DNA of 64,000 nt, from assembly GCF_020010925.1 (NCBI RefSeq), contig NZ_JAGJBZ010000002.1, positions 3,596,001-3,660,000 of the forward strand, in the 5' to 3' direction. Positions 1-8,040 of the stretch are shown piece by piece. Positions within the stretch are counted from its first letter, which is position 1, and each line of letters starts with the position of its first letter. The position numbers were made by a program, and so were the translations under genes. This stretch comes from Streptomyces griseiscabiei. Lineage in GTDB: Bacteria; Actinomycetota; Actinomycetes; Streptomycetales; Streptomycetaceae. The notes beneath the pieces were generated by a model. That model had not been told where the DNA came from. It worked only from the letters and a program-made list of their open reading frames with translations, and did not search any database.

Positions 1-14
1 GAAAGGGGGCGGCG

Positions 15-578
15 TCAGCCGTAGAGGGGCTCGACGTTGAGGGGTTCGCTGGGGGCGCCGTAGAGGCCGAGGACGCGCTTGCCCTCCTCGTCGTCGGTGA
101 CCGTCTCGTGGAAGAACTCGAAGCGGTTGCCGTCGGGGTCGGTGAAGTACAGGCCGAAGCCCACCTTGTGGTCGGTGGTCTTGACGACGTGTACGCCCTT
201 GGTGAGGAGCATCCCGTACAGCCGCCGCCACTCGTCGAGGTCGCCGGCCACCTCCAGGCCGTAGTGCTGGAGGCCGACGCCGCCCGCCGCGGCGCCCTCC
301 TCGGCGCGGATCAGGGCGATGTCGTGGTGCTTCTTGCCGAAGGACAGGAACACCCACTGCGGCCCGCGCGCGGTGACCTCCATGCCGAGCACGTCCTGGT
401 ACCAGACGGCCAAGGCCTCCGGGTCGCGGACGAAGAGGGAGAGGTGCGTGCGGACGACGCGCGGCCTGATCGTGTGGCTGTTCTCGTCGATGAGCGGGGT
501 CGGCGGCTCGTGCTCGGCCAGGGGGCGCTCGCCGGGGTCGATGTCGGTGGGGTGGGGGGCGTGCGGGTTGTCGCTCAT
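15..578 (-). CDS. VOC-family (glyoxalase/extradiol dioxygenase-like) protein
   Basis: A 187-residue protein with one glyoxalase/bleomycin-resistance fold. The N-terminal ~40 residues are low in complexity. Next come a THLSLFVRDPEALAVWY segment, typical of the first beta strand and helix, and a C-terminal FTDPDGNRFEFF segment that supplies the usual metal-ligand glutamate. His50 in THLSLF and the glutamate near the end are plausible metal ligands. It is the last gene of a five-gene operon; its ATG shares one base with the stop of the upstream propeller gene (TGATG), so translation is probably coupled. In a catabolic operon such a protein may be an isomerase, lyase or ring-cleaving dioxygenase. 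The exact reaction cannot be read from sequence. Confidence 0.85.
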   Translation of the reverse strand: MSDNPHAPHPTDIDPGERPLAEHEPPTPLIDENSHTIRPRVVRTHLSLFVRDPEALAVWYQDVLGMEVTARGPQWVFLSFGKKHHDIALIRAEEGAAAGGVGLQHYGLEVAGDLDEWRRLYGMLLTKGVHVVKTTDHKVGFGLYFTDPDGNRFEFFHETVTDDEEGKRVLGLYGAPSEPLNVEPLYG

Positions 579-1600
579 CAGTGTCCTTCCGGGGCCGGGG
601 CGACGGCGGGTGTCCACGCCACGTCGGTGATCTCGCTGAACTCGCGCCACTCCTTGGACCAGGTGCGGCCCGCGTCGGTGGAGCGGAAGAGGTGGCCGTA
701 CTTGGTTCCGGCGAAGGCGAGGAGGGGGTCGGCGGGGTGGACGCCGAAGGCCCAGACGGTGGAGTTGGCGGGGGTGTCGAGGGTCGACTCCTGCCAGGTC
801 CGCGCGAGGTCCGTGGAGCGGAAGATCCTCGTCAGGGTGCCGGGGGTGGCGTCGCCGATGCCGAGCAACAGGTCGTCGGTGCCGGGGAGTTGCTTGATGA
901 GGCGGGTGTAGTAGATGCCCCATTCCTCGCGGGTGTCCGTGCGCGTCCAGGTCTGTCCGTCGTCCTGGCTGACGAACAGCGCGTTGACGACCGCGACCAC
1001 GATCGTCCTGGGCGGGCCTCCGAGGACGACGACACAGTGGATGTCCGAGTTGGTGACGCCCCGGGGGAGGCTCGCGGGGGTGCCGTCGATCCGGGTCCAG
1101 GTGTCGCCGCGGTCACCGCTGCGCCACAGCCCGCCCTCCTCGACGCCGAACCAGAGGTTCTTCGGGTCGTGGCGGTCGACGGTGGCGGTGAGGATCCGGG
1201 GCCTGCTGACGCCCGCGCAGAACTCCGGTATCTCGGGCGGCAGTCGGTCCCAGGTCGCGCCCGAGTCGGTGGTCCGGTACATGGCGGCGCGGGAGGGGGC
1301 GCCGGTGCCGACGACGATGAAGTCGGGGTCGGTCGGGTCGATGGCGAGGGACCAGACGGTCCGGCCGTCGAACGGCGAGACGACGCGGTGCCAGGTCGCT
1401 CCGGCGTCGTCGCTGCGGACGAGGCCCGCGTCGGCGCCCGCGTAGACGACGTTCGGCTGCTGGGGGTGGACGGCGAGGCAGCGGACCACGGCGTCGAACT
1501 CGATGTCCTGGCCGAGGCCGAGACGGTGCCAGGTCCGGCCGTCGTCGCTGCTGCGCAGCACCGCCTGACCGGCGGTGGCGACGAGGATGGTTCCTTGCAT
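578..1600 (-). CDS. BNR/sialidase-like beta-propeller protein
   Basis: A 340-residue protein made almost wholly of repeats with Asp-box character (SSDDGRTWHRL, SDDAGATWHRV, TTDSGATWDRL, SGDRGDTWTRI, SQDDGQTWTRT, STDAGRTWSKE), each closing a propeller blade. No signal peptide or membrane helix is visible, so it is probably cytoplasmic. I place the start at the ATG preceded by CAGGAG; an in-frame start 16 codons further up lacks a better ribosome site. Propellers of this WD40/YVTN/BNR type often occur in actinobacterial catabolic operons without a defined activity. True sialidase is unlikely because no other sialidase motif is evident. The upstream SDR gene ends 34 bases away. Confidence 0.85.
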   Translation of the reverse strand: MQGTILVATAGQAVLRSSDDGRTWHRLGLGQDIEFDAVVRCLAVHPQQPNVVYAGADAGLVRSDDAGATWHRVVSPFDGRTVWSLAIDPTDPDFIVVGTGAPSRAAMYRTTDSGATWDRLPPEIPEFCAGVSRPRILTATVDRHDPKNLWFGVEEGGLWRSGDRGDTWTRIDGTPASLPRGVTNSDIHCVVVLGGPPRTIVVAVVNALFVSQDDGQTWTRTDTREEWGIYYTRLIKQLPGTDDLLLGIGDATPGTLTRIFRSTDLARTWQESTLDTPANSTVWAFGVHPADPLLAFAGTKYGHLFRSTDAGRTWSKEWREFSEITDVAWTPAVAPAPEGH

Positions 1601-1634
1601 GGGTGTGGCTCCTGTCAGAAGGGGGTCGGACGGT

Positions 1635-2429
1635 TCAGAGGAAGACACCGCGGGTCAGACCTCCGTCGATACCCAGCGACTCCCCGGTGATCGCCGCCGC
1701 TCTGGGCGAGGCGAGGAAGGCGATGGCCTCGGCGATCTCGCCGGCCGTCAGAACCCGGCGGATCGGGGTCCGGGCGACGAAGTCGGCCTCGACCTCGGCC
1801 GCCGTGATGCCGCGCTTGGCGGCCTCCTTCTCGTACAGCTCGTGGATGTGCTCGGTCTCCACGACCCCGGGGTGCACGGTGTTGACGGTGATCCCGGACG
1901 GGCCCAGCTGGTCGGAGAGGGCCTTGGTCATGTGGACGACGGCGAGATTGCGCATCCCGGAGAGCGCGTGGCTGGAACGGCCGGTCAGTCCGCCGATGTT
2001 GACGATCCGGCCGTAGCCGTTCGCCTTCATGTGCGGGGTGACGGCCTGGGCGCAGCGGAAGTAGCCGACGACCTTCGTGTCGATGTCGGCCAGCAGCATT
2101 TCGGGGTCGGCCTCCTCGACGGAGTTGCGGACCAGTCCGGAGGGGGCGGCGGCGCCGTTGACGAGGATGTCGACGCGGCCCAGCTCCGCGACGGCCGAGG
2201 CCACCATCGCCCGCACCGACTCGGTGTCGGTGGTGTCCGAGACGAGCGGGACGACCCGGCTGCCGGTCTCGGCCTCGATCTCCTTCGCGGTGTGCTCCAG
2301 GGCGGCCTGCCGGCGGGCGGTGATCACTACGTTGACGCCCTCGCGGGCGAGTTCGCGGGCGACCGCCCTGCCGATGCCGAGGCTGCCGCCGGTGACGACG
2401 GCGACCCGGCCGGTGAGTTCCAGATCCAT
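1635..2429 (-). CDS. Atypical short-chain dehydrogenase/reductase lacking the Ser-Tyr-Lys triad
   Basis: A 264-residue classical-length SDR. The Rossmann TGGSLGIG motif is at residues 13-20, with NGAAAP at about 91-96 and a C-terminal IDGG. Aligned against FabG, the catalytic Ser, Tyr and Lys positions hold Gly147, Ser157 and Asn161 (segment SGMRN). The normal proton-relay residues are therefore missing while cofactor-binding features remain. Such SGxRN-type SDRs look like a recurrent actinobacterial subgroup rather than a random mutant, because the surrounding fold is well kept. It lies 42 bases downstream of the aldehyde dehydrogenase in the same operon. It may use an altered mechanism or bind ligand without oxidoreductase activity. 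Confidence 0.85.
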   Translation of the reverse strand: MDLELTGRVAVVTGGSLGIGRAVARELAREGVNVVITARRQAALEHTAKEIEAETGSRVVPLVSDTTDTESVRAMVASAVAELGRVDILVNGAAAPSGLVRNSVEEADPEMLLADIDTKVVGYFRCAQAVTPHMKANGYGRIVNIGGLTGRSSHALSGMRNLAVVHMTKALSDQLGPSGITVNTVHPGVVETEHIHELYEKEAAKRGITAAEVEADFVARTPIRRVLTAGEIAEAIAFLASPRAAAITGESLGIDGGLTRGVFL

Positions 2430-2471
2430 ACGATGCTCCTGATGGACGGTGAGCTGTTGGCTGACGTCGTG

Positions 2472-4022
2472 TCAGCCGAGGTTGACCCAGACGCTCTTGA
2501 CCTCGGTGTAGAGGTCGAGCACCTTGCGGCCCATTTCGCGGCCCCAGCCGGACTGCTTGAAGCCGCCGAAGGGGGAGCCCGGGTCGGTGAGGTTGAAACA
2601 GTTGATCCAGACGGTGCCGGCCTGGAGTTCGTCGGCGATGCGGTGGGCGTGGCCGAGGTCGGACGTCCAGATGCCCGCGGCGAGCCCGAAGGGCGAGTCG
2701 TTCGCCCGGGCGACCAGGTCGTCGACGTCGCTCCAGCGCAGGGCGGCCAGGACCGGGCCGAAGATCTCCTCGCGCACGATCCGCATGCCGTGGTCGGCCT
2801 CCGCGAACACCGTCGGCCGCAGGAAGTAGCCCTCCGCGTACCGGTCGTCCAGGTCGGGGCGGCCCCCGCCGGCCGCGAGCCGTGCGCCCTGGCGCCGCCC
2901 CGCCTCGATGAAGGAGGTGACCCGCTCATGGTGCCGTGCGGAGACCAGCGGGCCCATCTCGCTGGCCGGGTCGGTGCCCGGTCCGACGGCGATCTTCTCG
3001 GCCCGTGCGGCGACCGCGTCCAGGACATCGTCGTAGAGCGCGTCGTGGACGTAGAGCCGGGAGCCCGCCGTACAGGTCTGTCCCTGGTTGAAGAAGATCG
3101 CCTCGGCGGCGGCCTCCGCGACCGCCTCCGGGTCGGCGTCGGGGAGCACGATGTTCGGTGACTTGCCGCCGAGTTCGAGGGAGACCTTCTTCAGGTTGCC
3201 CGCCGCGGCGTGCACGACGGCGCGGCCGGTCTCGGTGGAGCCGGTGAAGGCGATCTTGTCGACGTCGTCGTGGGCGGCCAGAGCCGCTCCGGCGGTCGCC
3301 CCGCGTCCGGTGACCACGTTGACGACTCCGTCGGGTATCCCGGCCTCGACCAGGATCTCCGCCAGCCGCAGGGTGGACAGCGGGGTCTCCTCGGCCGGCT
3401 TGAGGACGACGGCGCAGCCGGTGGCCAGAGCGGGCGCCAGCTTCCAACAGGCCATCGACATCGGGAAGTTCCAGGGCACGATCAGACCTACGACGCCGAC
3501 CGGCTGGTGGGTCGTGTAGTTGAGCACGCGCAGCCCGCCGCGCGGCGAGACCGGGATCGTGCTGCCCTCGAACTTGCTGGGCCACCCGGCGAAATAGCGG
3601 AACAGCTTGACGCTGGTGCCGACGTCGACGGCGCGGGCCACCGAGACCGGCTTGCCGTTGTCGCGGGACTCCAGCAGCGCGAGTTCGTCGGCGTTGGCCT
3701 CGACGAGGTCGGCCACGCGATGCAGCAACTGGCCGCGGTCCAGAGGGCTCAGCCGCCGCCAGCCGGGATCGCCGAAGGCACGGCGGGCGGCGGCCACGGC
3801 GCGGTCGACGTCCTCGCCGTCACCGTCGGCCACCTGGGTGAGGACCGTGCCGGTCGCCGGGTCGACGGTGTCGAAGACCCGACCGGAGGCCGCCGGGACC
3901 CAGGAGCCGCCGATCAACAGGGGGCGGGGGGAGGCGAGAAAGCGCCGCACCTTGTCCTGGGCGTTCTGGGCGTTCTGGGCGTCCTGGGCGTCCTCGGCGG
4001 AGGCGATGACGGGGGAGGACAT
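2472..4022 (-). CDS. NAD(P)-dependent aldehyde dehydrogenase
   Basis: A 516-residue ALDH-superfamily enzyme oxidising an aldehyde to the acid. Visible motifs are VPWNFP (oxyanion-hole Asn), the FTGST cofactor turn, LELGGKSP with general base Glu283, and GQTC with nucleophile Cys317. Its N-terminus carries a short Asp-Ala-Gln/Asn-Ala-Gln repeat (residues ~11-23), reflecting a 9-base tandem repeat in the DNA. The ATG follows AAAGGAG. It is the second gene of the operon, 29 bases after the TPP enzyme, so an aldehyde made by that decarboxylase or lyase is its likely substrate. The substrate itself is not evident from sequence. Confidence 0.92.
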   Translation of the reverse strand: MSSPVIASAEDAQDAQNAQNAQDKVRRFLASPRPLLIGGSWVPAASGRVFDTVDPATGTVLTQVADGDGEDVDRAVAAARRAFGDPGWRRLSPLDRGQLLHRVADLVEANADELALLESRDNGKPVSVARAVDVGTSVKLFRYFAGWPSKFEGSTIPVSPRGGLRVLNYTTHQPVGVVGLIVPWNFPMSMACWKLAPALATGCAVVLKPAEETPLSTLRLAEILVEAGIPDGVVNVVTGRGATAGAALAAHDDVDKIAFTGSTETGRAVVHAAAGNLKKVSLELGGKSPNIVLPDADPEAVAEAAAEAIFFNQGQTCTAGSRLYVHDALYDDVLDAVAARAEKIAVGPGTDPASEMGPLVSARHHERVTSFIEAGRRQGARLAAGGGRPDLDDRYAEGYFLRPTVFAEADHGMRIVREEIFGPVLAALRWSDVDDLVARANDSPFGLAAGIWTSDLGHAHRIADELQAGTVWINCFNLTDPGSPFGGFKQSGWGREMGRKVLDLYTEVKSVWVNLG

Positions 4023-4051
4023 GCTGGCTCCTTTCACAGGACCGGCCGGGT

Positions 4052-5656
4052 TCACAGGACCATCTCGATGAGGTGCGGACCGCCGTCGGAGAGCGCCCGG
4101 CGCAGCGCCCGGACCAGTTCGCCGCCGGTCTCGGCACGTTCGGCGGACACGCCGTACCCCGCGGCCAGGGCCATCCAGTTCAGCGGAGGGTCGTCCAGGC
4201 TGGTCAGGGCGGCGGACGCGGATCCGGCCGTGCTCCCGCCGTGCCTGTCCAGCTCGGTGCGCAGGATGCCGTACCGGCGGTTGGACGCGATGAGCGTGAT
4301 GACGGAGACCCGTTCGCGGGCCATGGTCCACAGCGCCTGGACGGTGTACTGGGCGCTGCCGTCGGACTGGAGGGCGATCACCTGGCGCTCCGGGGCGGCG
4401 ATCGCGGCACCCAGCGCGGCGGGGAGCCCCTGGCCGATCGCTCCGCCGGTGTTGGTCAGCGTGGTGTGCCGGGCGGCCTTCGCCGAAGCGGTGAAGAAGG
4501 GGTAGCCGCAGGTGCCGCCCTCGACGGAGACGACGGCACCCTCGGGCAGGAGAGCGGAGACGATCAGGCCGATCGCGGCCGGTGTCAGTGGGCCACCGGA
4601 CCGGCCGGTGCCGTCCGGCAGGTCGGAGACGCGCGGGAGGTCCGGGGTGCGGTGGGCCGGGGCGGCGCCCGGACGGGTCCGGGCCGCGCCGAGTGCTTCG
4701 GCCAGATCCTCCAGCGCCTGCTCGGCGTCCTCCGCCGGTTCGGCGAGAACCCGCACGGCCGACGGCTCCGCCAGCTCGCTGGGCGTTCCGGCGTAGCCGA
4801 AGTACGCGACCGGAGCGAGGGCCCCGGCGAGCACCACGGTCCCCGCGCCGGCCAGGGCCTTGATCGCCACCTCGGGGAAGTACGGCAGCCGGTCCAGGGA
4901 GGGCAGCCCGCCGCCGCGCTCGGCGGTCGCGGGGAAGGTCTCGCCGTACAGCGTGGCACCGGTCGACCCGGCGACGCGCTCGGCGGCCCGCTGCCCCCGC
5001 TCGGTGAGCGCGCCCGCGCCGAGCAGCAGGACGGAGGGGGAGCCGTCGCGCAGACGCCTCGCGATCGCCTCCACCGTCGCCGCGTCGACGCGTGCCGGAG
5101 CCTGCCGGGGCGGTACGGCGGCCAGTGGGCCGGTGACGGTCTCCTGCTGGAAGTCGGCCGGGACGATCAGGGTGGCACCGTGTCCGGGTGGCCGCCGGGC
5201 CGCGGCGATGGCCTCGGCGGTGACCTCGCTGGTTCTCGCGGCGGAGTCGACGGTGCCGACCCAGCCGGACACCGGCGTGGCCAGCGAGACGATGTCGCTG
5301 GTCAGTGGGGCGTCGTAGGGGAGATGCCAACTGGCGTGGTCCCCGACGACGTTGAGGACGGGCGAGTGGGCCCGGCGGGCGTTGTGGAGGTTGGCGATTC
5401 CGTTGGCGAAGCCCGGCCCCAGGTGCAGCAGGGTCATGGCCGGCTTGCCCGCGATCCGTGCGTAGCCGTCCGCCGCGCCGGTGCACACCCCCTCGAAGAG
5501 CCCGAGGACGGGGCGGACGGCGGGTACGTCGTCCAGCGCCGTCACCAGCGGCATCTCCGTGGTGCCGGGGTTGGCGAAGCAGACCTCGATGCCTCCGGCG
5601 GCGGCCGTCTCGACCAGCGCCCGTGCGCCGGTGACACCGGCAGTGCGCTCTGTCAT
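4052..5656 (-). CDS. Thiamine-pyrophosphate-dependent enzyme (acetolactate synthase/benzoylformate decarboxylase-like)
   Basis: A 534-residue three-domain TPP enzyme. The N-terminal pyrimidine-binding domain has CFANPGTTEMP and FEGVCTGAADGYAR, whose Glu would activate the cofactor. The C-terminal pyrophosphate-binding domain has QSDGSAQYTVQALW followed by NRRYGIL. It is the first gene of a leftward operon, with GAGAGGAG before its ATG, and is divergent from an IclR regulator. The family includes 2-keto-acid decarboxylases, acetolactate synthases and carboligases. With an aldehyde dehydrogenase immediately downstream, decarboxylation of a 2-oxo acid to an aldehyde is the simplest reading, but this is inference. 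Confidence 0.88.
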   Translation of the reverse strand: MTERTAGVTGARALVETAAAGGIEVCFANPGTTEMPLVTALDDVPAVRPVLGLFEGVCTGAADGYARIAGKPAMTLLHLGPGFANGIANLHNARRAHSPVLNVVGDHASWHLPYDAPLTSDIVSLATPVSGWVGTVDSAARTSEVTAEAIAAARRPPGHGATLIVPADFQQETVTGPLAAVPPRQAPARVDAATVEAIARRLRDGSPSVLLLGAGALTERGQRAAERVAGSTGATLYGETFPATAERGGGLPSLDRLPYFPEVAIKALAGAGTVVLAGALAPVAYFGYAGTPSELAEPSAVRVLAEPAEDAEQALEDLAEALGAARTRPGAAPAHRTPDLPRVSDLPDGTGRSGGPLTPAAIGLIVSALLPEGAVVSVEGGTCGYPFFTASAKAARHTTLTNTGGAIGQGLPAALGAAIAAPERQVIALQSDGSAQYTVQALWTMARERVSVITLIASNRRYGILRTELDRHGGSTAGSASAALTSLDDPPLNWMALAAGYGVSAERAETGGELVRALRRALSDGGPHLIEMVL

Positions 5657-5699
5657 GGGGCGGGACTCCTCTCGTGGATCGCCCGAAATCCCCGCCGAG

Positions 5700-5736
5700 G
5701 TGCACTAGGTGCACGCATGCCGTGCGGAGAGTGCAC
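5700..5736. promoter_or_regulatory. Three GTGCAC hexamers, candidate IclR operator
   Basis: The 154-base gap between the divergent TPP-enzyme operon and the IclR gene contains GTGCAC at 5700-5705, 5709-5714 and 5731-5736. Each hexamer is itself palindromic, and the first two are separated by only 3 bases. IclR proteins usually bind short palindromes in exactly this divergent position. The assignment rests on position and symmetry only. Confidence 0.4.
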
Positions 5737-5771
5737 TCAGCTTGAGCGTGTGGAGACCGATACGTCAAGGC

Positions 5772-5810
5772 CTGACATCACGGATTCCGGCCCTTGGATA
5801 GACTCCCGGC
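5772..5810 (+). promoter_or_regulatory. Candidate leaderless promoter of the iclR gene
   Basis: TAGACT at 5799-5804 fits the TAnnnT -10 pattern and ends 6 bases before the ATG, and no Shine-Dalgarno sequence lies between. That spacing places transcription start at or next to the start codon, as in leaderless actinobacterial mRNAs. A CTGACA at 5772-5777 could be a -35, but the 21-base spacer is long. Confidence 0.35.
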
Positions 5811-6557
5811 ATGAGCGGAAGTGCGCAGAGCGCAACTGGTGAGGGCGAATCCGGTGCGACCGAGGCGGCGAAACGTCCCAGCCAGCCGGCCGCCCAGACC
5901 CTCATCCGGGGCCTCGCGGTCCTGCGCGCCGTGGCGCAGCGACCGCAGGGACTGACGGCCACCGAGATCGCGACCCAGACCGGGCTGCACCGCACCGTCG
6001 TCCATCGCCTCGTCAACACCCTCATGGCGGAGGGCTTCGTCGCCAGGGACGCCGCGGGGCACTACTGCCCGGGGCGTGAGCTGCACAGCCTCGCCAACAT
6101 GTCGCAGCCCACGCTCGTCGAGTTCGTCCAGCCCCATCTCCAGCGACTGGCGGACGACCACGGGGGCACGGCCGTGGTCTTCGTGGCCGAGCACGACAGC
6201 GTCGTCGCGGTGGCGACGGCCGTGCCCGCCGAGGGCGACTACCACCTCGCCTACCGCAAGGGCAGCCGCCAGCCCCTCGACCGGGGTGCCGCGCCCTGCG
6301 CGATCCAGGCCGGTCGTCCCGCGAGTGCCGAGGACTCCGAAGCCGTACGGGAAGCCCGGCGCCGGGGGTGGGCCGTCAGCCACGGAGCGGTGGAGCCGGG
6401 CGCGCACGCCGTCGCCGCGCCGCTGGCCCGGGACGGCGACGTCGTGGACGCCTGCGTCACGTTCGTCTCCCACCGCCGGGACCGCGTCGAGGAGGCGACA
6501 CGCGACGTCCTGAGGGTGGCCGAGGCGACCCGGGCCTTCTGCCTGGGGGCGCGGTAG
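5811..6557 (+). CDS. IclR-family transcriptional regulator
   Basis: A 248-residue regulator with the N-terminal winged HTH of the family (about residues 28-88; GLTATEIATQTGLHRTVVHRLVNTL) and a C-terminal effector-binding GAF-like domain (about 95-245). It is divergent from the five-gene operon and almost certainly controls it and itself, with the small-molecule inducer presumably a substrate of that pathway. The C-terminal domain is somewhat short for the family but no frameshift is visible. The start is fixed by the candidate leaderless promoter just upstream. Confidence 0.9.
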   Translation: MSGSAQSATGEGESGATEAAKRPSQPAAQTLIRGLAVLRAVAQRPQGLTATEIATQTGLHRTVVHRLVNTLMAEGFVARDAAGHYCPGRELHSLANMSQPTLVEFVQPHLQRLADDHGGTAVVFVAEHDSVVAVATAVPAEGDYHLAYRKGSRQPLDRGAAPCAIQAGRPASAEDSEAVREARRRGWAVSHGAVEPGAHAVAAPLARDGDVVDACVTFVSHRRDRVEEATRDVLRVAEATRAFCLGAR

Positions 6558-6622
6558 GCAGGCGGAGCGCTCCGCTGGAAACGCGGCGATGTGTCGTCGC
6601 TCGGCTGCGGCGCCGTCGTGGC

Positions 6623-6652
6623 CGGTCGCGCGGTTCCCCGCGCCCCTACGGG
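6623..6652. repeat. Streptomyces-type dispersed GC-rich intergenic repeat
   Basis: The gap between the convergent iclR and araC genes contains a GGTCGCGCGGTTCCCCGCGC core followed by CCCTACGGGG. I recognise this as a short element found in many Streptomyces intergenic regions, often at gene ends, and it can fold into a hairpin. It may act as a bidirectional terminator here. The rest of 6558-6739 holds nothing recognisable. Confidence 0.5.
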
Positions 6653-6739
6653 GTGCTGCGAACCGTAGCGTCCTGGACGGGCGCGGTGAGGTGGCTTGGC
6701 GGAGGCGCAGGACCCGCCGAACGCAGGGAAAGCCCCTGA

Positions 6740-7693
6740 CTAGCCGCCGGTGGACGTCCGCCGTCGGAAGTCCCGGGGCGTCTCGCCGTACGCCGTCTTG
6801 AACACCCGGCTGAAGTGCCGGCAGTCGAGCAGCCCCCAGCGTGCGGCGATCATGCTGATCGGCTGGTCGGCGGTGGCCGCGCTGGACAGGTCGCGGGCGC
6901 AGCGTTCCAGGCGCCGGGTGCGGATCCAGCCGGCGACGGTCGTGCCGTCGGCGGCGAACAGCTTGAACAGATAGCGGCGGGAGATGCCGTGCGCCTCGGC
7001 GATCGCGTCCGGGGTGAGATCCGGATCGGAGAGCCGCTGCTCGATCCAGGTGCGGATGCGCAGCGTCATCGCGTCCTGCGGAACGGTCGGCGCGGACAGC
7101 GCCAGGCGCTCCATGACCAGGGCGGTGACCAGGGAGACGGCGCCGTCCATCAGGCTCCTGGCGGCCGGCCCCGTACAGTCACGGGCCTGTTCGCCCAGCG
7201 ACCGCAGGAACGGCGCGACCACCGCTCCGACCCCGGCGTCCGGGGCGATCCGCCGGGCGGTGAGCTCGCGCAGGGCCTCGGGGCGCACCGGCAGCATCGG
7301 ACGCGGCACCAGCATCAGCACCGTGCTGAAGTCGCTCTCGTAGGTGAAGGAGTAGGGGCGCGAGGTGTCGCAGATCGCGATGTCCCCGGGCCCCAGCAGG
7401 CCGCACGCCCCGTCCTGCTCGATCGCCGACGTGCCCGCCACCTGGAGCGCGACCTTGTAGAAGTCCTCTTCGTACCGGGCGATCAACTGCTCGGTCCGAC
7501 GCACCCGCAGCGGCCCCGCACTGACGGAACTCAGCTGGAGCAGGCCGAGGTCACCGCTGGTGGCGCGCCCGTGGAAGGGGATCGGAGAAGCCGGCCGGGT
7601 GTCCAGACCGGTGAAGACCTTGGACATCTCGGCTGTCCAGTGGTCGAAGCGTTCCGTCCGGGCGACGGAGTCGGTGGTCACGATCGTTCGCAT
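6740..7693 (-). CDS. AraC-family regulator, FeaR-like
   Basis: A 317-residue protein with an N-terminal AraC_binding_2-type sensor (about residues 20-190) and a C-terminal double HTH (about 215-312: DLTPDAIAEAHGISRRYLFKLF, then ISMIAARWGLLDCRHFSRVFKTAYGETP). The domain pairing matches the E. coli FeaR group, which activates tyramine and phenethylamine oxidation. It is divergent from an APC permease and a copper amine oxidase, supporting the same role here. I chose the ATG at MRTIVTTDS; 19 in-frame codons further upstream are possible but the conserved domain begins here. Confidence 0.88.
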   Translation of the reverse strand: MRTIVTTDSVARTERFDHWTAEMSKVFTGLDTRPASPIPFHGRATSGDLGLLQLSSVSAGPLRVRRTEQLIARYEEDFYKVALQVAGTSAIEQDGACGLLGPGDIAICDTSRPYSFTYESDFSTVLMLVPRPMLPVRPEALRELTARRIAPDAGVGAVVAPFLRSLGEQARDCTGPAARSLMDGAVSLVTALVMERLALSAPTVPQDAMTLRIRTWIEQRLSDPDLTPDAIAEAHGISRRYLFKLFAADGTTVAGWIRTRRLERCARDLSSAATADQPISMIAARWGLLDCRHFSRVFKTAYGETPRDFRRRTSTGG

Positions 7694-8040
7694 AATGTGC
7701 TCCACCCGCCGGAGGTCTCTCGAACACGTTAGCCCACGGCCGTTCACCACGGGCTCCTTGAATGTTTTTCCCTGTGAGGCACGAGAGGAAGACGTCGGCC
7801 GTCCGCAGGGCGTGCATGGATTGGCGAGTACGGGTGCACGCTCACGCCACTTCGGCGGACCGGAGTGGGCGCACAGTACTCCACACCAGGCGGGGGAGAC
7901 CGGTGTCCGTTCAGCGGGCCGCCGAAGCCGACAGCCGATGGGCCTTGCGCGTGCCCGTGCCCGTGCTCCGCGCCCGGCTCCCTCCGCCGTATCGCTCCTC
8001 GGCGAGCGCTCGGCCTCCGCCGTATCCTCAGGGAGTTCCC
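7694..8040. other. Divergent intergenic region between araC and the permease gene
   Basis: These 347 bases separate the divergent AraC and permease genes. They include a relatively AT-rich patch near 7755-7775 (GAATGTTTTTCCC) and should carry both promoters and the AraC binding sites. I could not assign specific boxes. A long frame runs through the region on the plus strand but lacks a credible ribosome site. Confidence 0.4.

Noticed and set aside
578..1600. Secreted sialidase
   Set aside because: BNR repeats alone do not make a sialidase. The protein lacks a signal peptide and other sialidase motifs.
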